Of a stretch of 5,307 nucleotides of DNA, positions 1 to 5,307 are shown piece after piece. Every line of letters begins with the position of its first letter. The stretch's first letter is position 1. Position numbers and translations under genes: made by a program. The DNA lies in the NCBI GenBank assembly GCA_023386515.1, contig JAEWJQ010000131.1, positions 1 to 5,307 of the forward strand, written 5' to 3'. The notes under the pieces are model-generated. The model had not been told where the DNA came from and ran no database searches. It saw only the letters and a list, made by a program, of their open reading frames with translations. The DNA is from Pseudomonadota bacterium (GTDB taxonomy: Bacteria > Pseudomonadota > Alphaproteobacteria > Sphingomonadales > Sphingomonadaceae).

Positions 1-30
1 ATTGCTTCGCTGCGCTCGCAATGACGCGCA
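1..30. repeat. Palindromic dispersed repeat (REP-like) downstream of the acyl-CoA dehydrogenase gene
   Basis: The window opens with ATTGC (1-5) and GCAAT (18-22) flanking a TTCGC/GCTCGC-rich centre, followed by GACG. Read on the minus strand this is the familiar CGTCATTGCGAGC-GCAGCGAAGCAAT form, which from memory recurs many times between genes in various bacteria, including alphaproteobacteria such as sphingomonads. A second pairing, TGCGC (11-15) with GCGCA (26-30), is possible. It starts 20 bases after the dehydrogenase stop codon and may act as a transcript 3'-end structure. The element is cut by the window edge, so its full length is unknown. Confidence 0.55.
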
Positions 31-50
31 GAGGGGGCGCGGCGTCCGGC

Positions 51-1196
51 TTACTGTCGCGTCAGGTCGCGCCCGACGATCATTCGCATCACCTGGTTCG
101 TCCCCTCGAGGATCGAATGGACACGCAGGTCGCGCCAGAAGCGCTCGATCGGATAATCCTTCAGATAACCGTAGCCGCCGAGCAGCTGCAGCGCACGGTC
201 GACGATCGCTGAGCCACTGTCCGTCGCCAGCCGCTTCGCCATCGCCGAGAAGCGCGACTTGTCGGGCGCATCCGCGCCGACCTTCGCGGCCGCCAGATAG
301 AGCAGCGCCCGCGCCGCCTCCAGATCGGTCGCCATATCCGCGAGCATGAACTGGGTGTTCTGGAAGTCGGCGATCGGCTGGCCGAATTGCTGGCGTTCCC
401 GGGTGTAGCGGATCGACTCGTCGAGGCAGCGCTGCGCCCCGCCCAGCGAGCAGGCGCCGATGTTGAGCCGGCCGCCGTCCAGCCCCGCCATCGCGATGCG
501 GAAGCCCTCGCCCTCGCCGCCGACCAGATTGGCGACGGGTACGCGGCAATCCTCGAAGATCACCTGCGCGGTCGGACTGGCGTTCCAGCCGAGCTTCTTC
601 TCTGGCGCACCGAAGGACAGGCCGGGCGTGCCCTTCTCGACGACGATCGCGCTGATCCCGCGGCTCTTTTCCTCACCAGTCCGGACCATGCACACATAAA
701 GGTCGTTGTAGCCCGCGCCGGAGATGAACTGCTTCGTGCCGTTCAGCACATAAACGTCACCGTCGCGCCGTGCGGTCGTCTTGAGCGCCGCGGCGTCGGA
801 GCCCGAGCCCGGTTCGGTCAGGCAATAGCTGCCGATCGTCTCCATCGTGACGAGGCCGGGCAGGTAGCGCTGCTTGAGGTCCGTCGACCCGAAACGGTCG
901 ATCATCCACGCCGCCATATTGTGGATCGAGATGAACGCGCTGGTCGCCGGACAGCCATAGGCCATCGCTTCCATCACCAGCGCCGCCTCGAGCCGGCCGA
1001 GAGCGATGCCGCCCGATTCTTCGCTGACGTAGATCGCGCCGAAGCCGAGCTCGCCCGCCGCCTTCCAGACGTCGACGGGATAATGGTGCTTCTCGTCCCA
1101 TTCACCGGCGAACGGCGTGATCCGGTCGGCGGTGAAGCGGCGCGCGAGCTCCTGGATCTCGCGCTGATCATCGGTGAGGTCGAACTGGTTCGTCAT
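51..1196 (-). CDS. Acyl-CoA dehydrogenase, probable isobutyryl-CoA dehydrogenase (ACAD8-like, valine degradation)
   Basis: A 381-residue flavoenzyme of the usual acyl-CoA dehydrogenase length. It probably oxidises isobutyryl-CoA to methacrylyl-CoA in the cytoplasm, passing electrons to electron-transfer flavoprotein. Visible motifs: family signature 1, CLTEPGSGSDA (residues 125-135); the FAD-contacting RERQQFG (266-272); signature 2 starting QLLGGYGYLKDYP (337-349); and the catalytic base expected at Glu364 in SILEGTNQVMR. Isobutyryl-CoA specificity is inferred from ACAD8-like stretches recalled from memory, such as ISIHNMAAWMID (89-100), VVEKGTPGLSFG (185-196) and VIFEDCRVPVAN (212-223), and from the mmsA neighbour. 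The frame stays open upstream to about 1781, but the family N-terminus (MTNQFDLTDDQREI) fixes the ATG at 1196. That ATG overlaps the lipoprotein stop as ATGA with no good Shine-Dalgarno, suggesting translational coupling. A short/branched-chain acyl-CoA dehydrogenase of slightly different specificity is the main alternative. Confidence 0.93.
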   Translation of the reverse strand: MTNQFDLTDDQREIQELARRFTADRITPFAGEWDEKHHYPVDVWKAAGELGFGAIYVSEESGGIALGRLEAALVMEAMAYGCPATSAFISIHNMAAWMIDRFGSTDLKQRYLPGLVTMETIGSYCLTEPGSGSDAAALKTTARRDGDVYVLNGTKQFISGAGYNDLYVCMVRTGEEKSRGISAIVVEKGTPGLSFGAPEKKLGWNASPTAQVIFEDCRVPVANLVGGEGEGFRIAMAGLDGGRLNIGACSLGGAQRCLDESIRYTRERQQFGQPIADFQNTQFMLADMATDLEAARALLYLAAAKVGADAPDKSRFSAMAKRLATDSGSAIVDRALQLLGGYGYLKDYPIERFWRDLRVHSILEGTNQVMRMIVGRDLTRQ

Positions 1197-1693
1197 GCCG
1201 GGCACTTCTGGTAGCGGTTGGAGCCGGCGCGGTCCGCCGGGCCGGTGGTTTCGCGGATCAGCGTCCGGCCGTCGCCTTCCAGCGTCAGCACGGTCGGTTC
1301 GGACCAGGTCATGCCCTCGCCGCTCATCGGCAGGTCGAAGGCGATGCGGTTGCGCCCCGTCGTGCGAATCCTGGCGGCATCGCCGCGCGATTCGTAGAAG
1401 GACAAATGGTTGCCGGCGATCGTCAGCAGTCCCTTGTTGTCCGCGCGTTTCGGGTCGCAATCGTTGGCGACCATGCCCCAGCGCCCCTGAAAGGCGGCGG
1501 GGATGGCGGCGATCGGGCTGGGCGACGGCGGCGTGATCGGCACCATCATGTTCTGCGGATCGTCGGTCAGGTTGGCGGGCACCTGTTCCTGGATCGTCGC
1601 GGCCTGCTGGCTGTTGTTGCCGGCGCCTTCCTTGCCGCCACCACCACAGGCGGCGAGCGGCAGGGCGAGGGCGGCGAGGACAAGGCTGCGCAT
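1193..1693 (-). CDS. Small lipoprotein of unknown function, inside the valine operon
   Basis: A 166-residue protein with a clear lipoprotein signal: a short hydrophobic stretch (MRSLVLAALALPLAAC), lipobox LAAC (residues 13-16) and predicted lipidation at Cys16. The next residues are glycines rather than aspartate, so outer-membrane sorting is expected by the Lol rule. A glycine-, asparagine- and glutamine-rich linker and a proline-rich stretch (residues 52-65) lead to a compact domain from about 66 to 164, beginning PAAFQGRWGMV. Two cysteines in that domain, Cys79 (NDCDP) and Cys164 (YQKCPA), could form a disulfide in the periplasm. I do not recognise a named domain; small proteins of this look are, from memory, common in sphingomonads. 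The start lies 5 bases after the mmsA stop, with a GGGG stretch about 8 bases upstream as a modest ribosome binding site inside the mmsA tail. The stop overlaps the dehydrogenase start. Why it sits between two catabolic enzymes is unknown. Confidence 0.88.
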   Translation of the reverse strand: MRSLVLAALALPLAACGGGGKEGAGNNSQQAATIQEQVPANLTDDPQNMMVPITPPSPSPIAAIPAAFQGRWGMVANDCDPKRADNKGLLTIAGNHLSFYESRGDAARIRTTGRNRIAFDLPMSGEGMTWSEPTVLTLEGDGRTLIRETTGPADRAGSNRYQKCPA

Positions 1694-1698
1694 GATCG

Positions 1699-3228
1699 TT
1701 ACCCCATCGTCGGAATGACGAAGGCGTCCTGGATGCGGCTCGGGCCGCCATCCTCGCTGCCGCCGGGCAGGGCGGAGCCATCGGGCCAGCGCTGCGTCAC
1801 CGTCTTGACCTTGGTCCAGAAACGGACGCCCTCGGTGCCGTGTTGGTTGACGTCGCCGAAGGCACTGCGCTTCCAGCCGCCGAAGGTGTGATAGGCGACC
1901 GGCACCGGGATCGGCACGTTGATACCGACCATGCCGACATTGACGCGCGCCGCGAACTCACGCGCGGCATGGCCGTTGCGCGTGAAGATCGCGACGCCAT
2001 TGCCATATTGATGCTCGCTCGGCAGGCGCACCGCCGTTTCGAAATCGGGCGCGCGGACGATCTGCAAGACCGGGCCGAAGATCTCCTCTTGGTACGACTG
2101 CATCTGCGGCGTGACGCGATCGAGCAGGGTCGGGCCGACGAAGAAGCCCTGCTCATGCCCCTGCAGCGTGAAACCACGGCCGTCGACGACCAGCTCCGCG
2201 CCCTCATCGACCGCGGTGCCGATCCAGTTCTCGACCCGCTGCTTGTGCGCGGCGTTGACCACCGGGCCGTAATGGGCCTCCGCATCGGTCGACACGCCGA
2301 CGCGTAAGGCCCGGATCGCGGGCACCAGTTTGTCGCGCAGGCGGTCGGCGGTCTGCTCGCCGACCGGCACCACCACCGGCAATGCCATGCAGCGCTCGCC
2401 CGCCGAGCCGAAGGCCGCGCCGGCAAGGTCCGCGACGACCTGGTCGAGGTCGGCGTCGGGCATGACGATGCCGTGGTTCTTGGCGCCGCCCATCGCCTGG
2501 ACGCGCTTGCCCGCCTCGACGCCGCGGCGGTAGACGTAATGGGCGATGTCGGACGAACCGACGAAGCTGACGGCGCTGATCGCCGGGTGATCGAGGATCG
2601 CGTCGACCATCTCCTTGTCGCCGTGGACGACCTGCAGGATGCCCTCCGGTGCGCCGGCCTCCAGCATCAGTTCGGCGAGGCGGACCGGCACGCTCGGATC
2701 GCGCTCCGACGGCTTGAGGATGAACGCGTTGCCGCAGGCGATGGCGACGCCGAACATCCACATCGGGATCATCGCCGGGAAGTTGAACGGGGTGATGCCC
2801 GCGCCGATACCGAGCGGCTGACGCATCGAATAGACGTCGATGCCAGGGCCGGCGCCCTGCGTATATTCGCCCTTCAGCACGTGCGGGATACCGCAAGCAA
2901 ACTCGATCACCTCCAGCCCGCGCTGGATGTCGCCCTTGGCGTCGGCGATCACCTTGCCGTGTTCAGACGACAGCAGATGTGCGAGGCTGTCCATCTCGCG
3001 TTCGACCAGTTCCTTGAAGCGGAACATGACGCGCGCGCGCCGCTGCGGGTTGGTCGCCGCCCAGCCCGGCTGCGCGGACTGCGCGGCGGCGATAGCACGG
3101 TCGAGATCGGCCTGCGTGCCGAGCGTGACGCGCGCCTGGACCTGGCCGGTATTGGGGTCGAACACATCGCCGCTGCGGGCGGAACCACCGCCGGCATGGC
3201 CGACGATCAGATGGTCGATGTTACGCAT
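1699..3228 (-). CDS. mmsA: CoA-acylating methylmalonate-semialdehyde dehydrogenase
   Basis: A 509-residue member of the aldehyde dehydrogenase superfamily, full length for MmsA. It converts (S)-methylmalonate semialdehyde, NAD+ and CoA to propionyl-CoA, CO2 and NADH in the cytoplasm, the last step specific to valine (and thymine) breakdown. Visible motifs: TPFNFP (146-151, oxyanion-hole Asn149), LKPSE (171-175, cofactor-binding Lys172), FVGSS (222-226) and FGSAGERCMA (273-282) with catalytic Cys280. The usual ALDH catalytic glutamate motif (ELGGK) is replaced by QAMGGAKNH (244-252), as expected for the CoA-acylating MmsA branch. EEIFGPV (381-387) and a C-terminus ending FVIPTMG also fit. The start at 3228 has a strong ribosome binding site 7 bases upstream. 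The related IolA of inositol breakdown is the main alternative, but the adjacent isobutyryl-CoA-type dehydrogenase favours valine. The gene leads an operon with the lipoprotein and acyl-CoA dehydrogenase genes. Confidence 0.96.
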   Translation of the reverse strand: MRNIDHLIVGHAGGGSARSGDVFDPNTGQVQARVTLGTQADLDRAIAAAQSAQPGWAATNPQRRARVMFRFKELVEREMDSLAHLLSSEHGKVIADAKGDIQRGLEVIEFACGIPHVLKGEYTQGAGPGIDVYSMRQPLGIGAGITPFNFPAMIPMWMFGVAIACGNAFILKPSERDPSVPVRLAELMLEAGAPEGILQVVHGDKEMVDAILDHPAISAVSFVGSSDIAHYVYRRGVEAGKRVQAMGGAKNHGIVMPDADLDQVVADLAGAAFGSAGERCMALPVVVPVGEQTADRLRDKLVPAIRALRVGVSTDAEAHYGPVVNAAHKQRVENWIGTAVDEGAELVVDGRGFTLQGHEQGFFVGPTLLDRVTPQMQSYQEEIFGPVLQIVRAPDFETAVRLPSEHQYGNGVAIFTRNGHAAREFAARVNVGMVGINVPIPVPVAYHTFGGWKRSAFGDVNQHGTEGVRFWTKVKTVTQRWPDGSALPGGSEDGGPSRIQDAFVIPTMG

Positions 3229-3234
3229 CCTCTA

Positions 3235-3242
3235 TCCTCCTT
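3235..3242 (-). promoter_or_regulatory. Strong ribosome binding site of mmsA
   Basis: On the minus strand AAGGAGGA matches the anti-Shine-Dalgarno almost perfectly, and 7 bases separate its GGAGG core from the ATG at 3228. It is the strongest translation signal in the window and fixes the mmsA start. Confidence 0.85.
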
Positions 3243-3300
3243 GGCCCGTTGCCGGGTCTCTCCCGCCCGTTCGCAGGACGCGCAGAGTCGCGCAAGGAAA

Positions 3301-3316
3301 TAACGGCGGGACGTTA
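3301..3316. repeat. Perfect inverted repeat TAACG-N6-CGTTA, candidate operator
   Basis: The plus strand reads TAACG (3301-3305), six bases, then CGTTA (3312-3316), a perfect 5-base dyad in a G+C-rich background, 73 to 88 bases upstream of the mmsA start. Size and symmetry suit a dimeric repressor or activator site, for example a TetR, GntR or MerR-type regulator, but no regulator is encoded here. The 5-bp stem with A/T-containing arms is weak as an RNA terminator and no U-tract follows. Confidence 0.35.
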
Positions 3317-3339
3317 CACTCTTTCGCCGGTTTGGGACC

Positions 3340-3771
3340 TCAGCGCACCGGCCGCAGCGTCGCCGTCGCCAGATGCCAGCTACGCTGCGACGCCGTCGAC
3401 CCCGGCACGTCGTTGACCCGGCGCAGCGTGTAGTAGCCGACGAAGCGTTGTGCCGCACCCGACTTCAGCGTCGCATATACGCGCACCGGCACGGTGATGT
3501 ACGACGAACCGGCCGCGCCCTCCTGGTCGAAGGGCGCGCCAGCGACCACCCGGCTATGCGCGGTGCGGGCGAAGCCGCGGACGAACGTGGCGTAGCTCTG
3601 CCCGCTCGCCTGCCCGCCCCGGTCCCACAACGCGTAAGCGCTACGATACGCCCCGCGGTCGATCGCGGCATAATAACGCTGCACCACCGCCCGCGCATCG
3701 GCGGGTGTCCGGTCGATGGCGCCGGCCGGCATGGCAACCGCAACGAGGGGAAGGGCAAGCATCCAACGCAT
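3340..3771 (-). CDS. Small exported protein, probable NTF2-like fold, function unknown
   Basis: A 143-residue protein with an N-terminal signal peptide (about residues 1-18, MRWMLALPLVAVAMPAGA, likely cut before Ile19). The mature part opens with an amphipathic helix pattern, PADARAVVQRYYAAIDRG followed by AYRSAYALW (23-49), typical of NTF2/SnoaL-like alpha+beta domains. The strand-like segments YITVPVRVYATL (91-102) and AQRFVGYYTLRRV (107-119), then RSWHLATATLRPV, also fit. From memory, similar small secreted proteins are frequent in sphingomonads; no enzymatic activity can be assigned. An in-frame ATG at 3843 would give 167 residues, but it overlaps the permease gene, lacks a Shine-Dalgarno and would bury the signal peptide. 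The ATG at 3771 has AGGTG 5 to 9 bases upstream. ATG at 3762 (Met4) is another possible start. The gene begins 40 bases after the permease stop and may be co-transcribed with it. Confidence 0.8.
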   Translation of the reverse strand: MRWMLALPLVAVAMPAGAIDRTPADARAVVQRYYAAIDRGAYRSAYALWDRGGQASGQSYATFVRGFARTAHSRVVAGAPFDQEGAAGSSYITVPVRVYATLKSGAAQRFVGYYTLRRVNDVPGSTASQRSWHLATATLRPVR

Positions 3772-3776
3772 CGACG

Positions 3777-3800
3777 CACCTGAACAAACGGTTCCAGGTG
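3777..3800 (-). promoter_or_regulatory. Hairpin in the permease/NTF2-like gene gap that covers the ribosome binding site
   Basis: In the minus-strand RNA, CACCT-g-GAAC pairs with GTTC-AGGTG across a CGTTT loop: nine base pairs with one bulged base. It begins 11 bases after the permease stop codon, and its 3' arm contains AGGTG, the only Shine-Dalgarno candidate for the ATG at 3771. No U-tract follows, so a rho-independent terminator is unlikely. An RNA element limiting translation of the downstream gene, or a 3'-end-stabilising stem for the permease message, fits better. Confidence 0.45.
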
Positions 3801-3811
3801 GTGCCAACGCA

Positions 3812-5212
3812 TCAGGCGGCGGCGAGGCTCCGACGTCGGCCATAGGCGAAGTAGAATACCAATCCGGCGAGGTTCCAGATCACGAATCGGACCAACGTCG
3901 CCGACGGCAGGCTGGTCAGCAGATAGAGGCAGCCGAGGATCGCTAGCGTGCCGACCAGATAGGGTGCCGGGCAGTGGAACAGCCGCGGCTGATCGGGCGC
4001 GGTCTTGCGCAGCACCATCAGGCAGGCGCCGACCGCGATGAACGCGAGCAACGTACCGGCGTTGGCGAGTTCGGCGATCTCGTCGAGGCGGAAGATGCCC
4101 GCGACCAGCGCGATCGACACGCCGGTCAGCACCGTGATCCGCGTCGGCGCTCCGGTGCGTTGGCTGACCGTGGCGAGGGCGCGCGGCAACAGGCCGTCGC
4201 GCGCCATGACGAAGAAGATGCGGCTCTGACCGTACATCATCACCAGGATCACCGACGGCAGTGCGATCACCGCGGCGAGCGCGATCAGATGACCGGCGGC
4301 GGGCTGACCCAAGCTACGCAGCACCAGCGCGAGCGGTTCGGGCGAATTGGCGAGCTGTTGGAAGGGCAGCGCGCCGATCGCGGCGATCGCCACCGCCATG
4401 TAGATCAACGTGCACACCAGCATCGAGCCGACGATGCCGATCGTCAGGTCGCGGCCCGGCCGCTTCGCCTCTTCGGCAGAGGTCGCCACCGCATCGAAGC
4501 CGTAGAAGGCGAAGAAGACGATCGCCGCCGCCGCCATCACGCCGCGCTTTTCGCCGCCATTCTCCACCGAGGCGAAGCCATAGGGCATGAAGGGGTGCAA
4601 ATTGTCGGCGTTGAACGCCGGCAGTGCGAAGGCGATGAAGATGCCGAGCGCCACCAGCTTGATGATGACGAGGACGATGTTGAGCGTCGCGCTCTCGCGC
4701 GTGCCGGCGACCAGCATTCCCATCACCGCCAGCGCGACCAGCACCGCGGGCAGATTGACCAGGCCGCCGTCATGCGGGCCGGTCAGCAGCAGATGCGGCA
4801 GATGGATGCCCGCCGACTGGATCCAGCCGACGAGATACCCCGACCAGCCGACCGCGACGGTCGAACAGGCGAGCGAATATTCGAGGATCAGGCTCCAGCC
4901 GACCACCCAGGCGATCGTTTCGCCCAGCGCGGCGTAGCTGAAGGTATAGGCGCTGCCCGCCGCCGGGATCATCGTGGCGAGCTCAGCATAGGCCAGCGCG
5001 GCGCAGGCGCAGACCGCGCCGGCGATCGCGAAGGCCAGGATCACCGCCGGCCCGGCGCGCTCCGCCCCGACGCCGGTTAGCGTGTAGATGCCGGTGCCGA
5101 CGATCGCGCCGACCCCCAGTGCGATCAGATGCGGCCAGGACAGCGTCTTGGCCAGCGCCTTGCCGGCTTCGTGCTGCGTCACCGCGTCGAGGCTCTTCCT
5201 CGGTCCGAACAT
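3812..5212 (-). CDS. APC-family amino acid permease (CAT/YhdG-type)
   Basis: A 466-residue inner-membrane amino acid transporter of the amino acid-polyamine-organocation superfamily, cationic amino acid transporter-like branch. About 12 hydrophobic segments can be seen, near residues 26-47, 55-78, 92-110, 112-130, 153-170, 178-199, 225-245, 257-282, 305-327, 358-374, 384-401 and 416-457 (the last a pair). Diagnostic motifs are GVGAIVGTGIYTLTG (33-47, the unwound first helix that binds the amino acid backbone), ELATMIPAAGSAYTF (77-91) and FFAFYGFDAVATSAEEAKRPGRDL (233-256). The longer open frame begins with a GTG at 5266, but ATG at 5212 follows GAGGGAGGG and gives the family's usual short hydrophilic N-terminus. 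Substrate is not deducible; bacterial relatives carry branched-chain, cationic or other neutral amino acids. Import of valine for the neighbouring catabolic genes is attractive but only inferred from position. Confidence 0.92.
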   Translation of the reverse strand: MFGPRKSLDAVTQHEAGKALAKTLSWPHLIALGVGAIVGTGIYTLTGVGAERAGPAVILAFAIAGAVCACAALAYAELATMIPAAGSAYTFSYAALGETIAWVVGWSLILEYSLACSTVAVGWSGYLVGWIQSAGIHLPHLLLTGPHDGGLVNLPAVLVALAVMGMLVAGTRESATLNIVLVIIKLVALGIFIAFALPAFNADNLHPFMPYGFASVENGGEKRGVMAAAAIVFFAFYGFDAVATSAEEAKRPGRDLTIGIVGSMLVCTLIYMAVAIAAIGALPFQQLANSPEPLALVLRSLGQPAAGHLIALAAVIALPSVILVMMYGQSRIFFVMARDGLLPRALATVSQRTGAPTRITVLTGVSIALVAGIFRLDEIAELANAGTLLAFIAVGACLMVLRKTAPDQPRLFHCPAPYLVGTLAILGCLYLLTSLPSATLVRFVIWNLAGLVFYFAYGRRRSLAAA

Positions 5213-5307
5213 TCGCCCTCCCTCATTCTGCAACGCCTCCTCGCACGCCGGGAGGGGACCATGCACAGGATGGTAGAGGGCGCGCGGATGCCCCCCTCCG
5301 TCAGTCC
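5213..5307 (-). promoter_or_regulatory. Upstream region of the permease gene
   Basis: The 95 bases before the permease start contain a Shine-Dalgarno stretch GAGGGAGGG (5224-5216) with its GGAGG and GAGGG registers 4 to 7 bases from the ATG. Further upstream is an inverted repeat ACCAT-N7-ATGGT at 5258-5274. No convincing -35/-10 pair was seen, and no coding sequence could be assigned between 5275 and the window end. Confidence 0.35.

Larger units (their letters stand above)
3229..3339 (-). promoter_or_regulatory. Intergenic region upstream of mmsA, probable promoter/leader
   Basis: This 111-base gap is the longest between genes in the window and is the likely site of the mmsA operon promoter. 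It holds the perfect inverted repeat TAACG-N6-CGTTA (3301-3316), a small CCCG-TTGC-CGGG hairpin (3245-3256) close to the ribosome binding site, and the ribosome binding site itself. I could not find a convincing sigma-70 pair: GTTATT overlapping the palindrome is a weak -10 candidate without a matching -35. There is also no clear intrinsic terminator after the upstream gene, so read-through from the permease side cannot be excluded. Confidence 0.4.

Noticed and set aside
387..1214. A 275-codon plus-strand open frame opposite the acyl-CoA dehydrogenase gene
   Set aside because: The opposite strand encodes all acyl-CoA dehydrogenase signatures in order; the plus frame has no recognisable domain.
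1197..1781. N-terminal extension of the acyl-CoA dehydrogenase frame to about 576 residues
   Set aside because: The extra part runs out of frame through the lipoprotein gene and the mmsA tail and is Arg/Pro-rich nonsense; the true family N-terminus begins at the ATG at 1196.
2473..3303. A 276-codon plus-strand open frame opposite mmsA
   Set aside because: It is an antisense shadow of a well-supported ALDH gene; its composition is Arg/Ala/Asp-rich without motifs.
3229..3339. An intrinsic terminator between the exported-protein gene and mmsA
   Set aside because: No GC-rich stem followed by a T-run on the transcribed strand was found; the TAACG dyad and the CCCG/CGGG hairpin are both too short and lack a U-tract.
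3772..3843. A 24-residue extension of the small exported protein starting at ATG 3843
   Set aside because: It would overlap the permease gene, has no Shine-Dalgarno and would place a hydrophilic Pro-rich stretch before an obvious signal peptide.
3974..5080. A 368-codon plus-strand open frame opposite the permease gene
   Set aside because: Its translation is a low-complexity run rich in Arg, His, Asp, Gln and Gly with no recognisable domain, as expected for the antisense of a hydrophobic membrane protein in G+C-rich DNA. The minus-strand permease has clear family motifs.

Overview
The window is G+C-rich DNA with five closely packed genes, all on the minus strand, so the biology reads from position 5307 down to 1. 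Codon use, the protein families present and the repeat at the left edge fit an alphaproteobacterium, most likely a sphingomonad (Sphingomonas or a relative). That placement rests on family resemblance recalled from memory, not on a search.

Layout in transcription order: (1) 5212-3812, a 12-segment APC-family amino acid permease of the CAT/YhdG type; (2) 3771-3340, a small exported protein with a likely NTF2-like fold; (3) a 111-base gap (3339-3229) holding a perfect inverted repeat and a strong ribosome binding site; (4) 3228-1699, mmsA, the CoA-acylating methylmalonate-semialdehyde dehydrogenase; (5) 1693-1193, a small lipoprotein of unknown function; (6) 1196-51, an acyl-CoA dehydrogenase that closely resembles isobutyryl-CoA dehydrogenase (ACAD8 type); (7) 50-1, a short tail with a palindromic repeat.

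Genes 4 to 6 form a tight operon: 5 bases between mmsA and the lipoprotein gene, then a 4-base ATGA overlap into the dehydrogenase gene. The two enzymes catalyse an early step (isobutyryl-CoA to methacrylyl-CoA) and the final step (methylmalonate semialdehyde to propionyl-CoA) of valine breakdown. The intervening hydratase, hydrolase and 3-hydroxyisobutyrate dehydrogenase are not in the window. The permease may supply amino acids for this pathway, but that link is by proximity only.

No mobile element, CRISPR array, tRNA or rRNA was seen, and no clearly undescribed system. The observations most worth a second look are the lipoprotein gene placed between two valine-catabolic enzymes, a hairpin that would cover the ribosome binding site of the NTF2-like gene, and a TAACG-N6-CGTTA palindrome upstream of mmsA.
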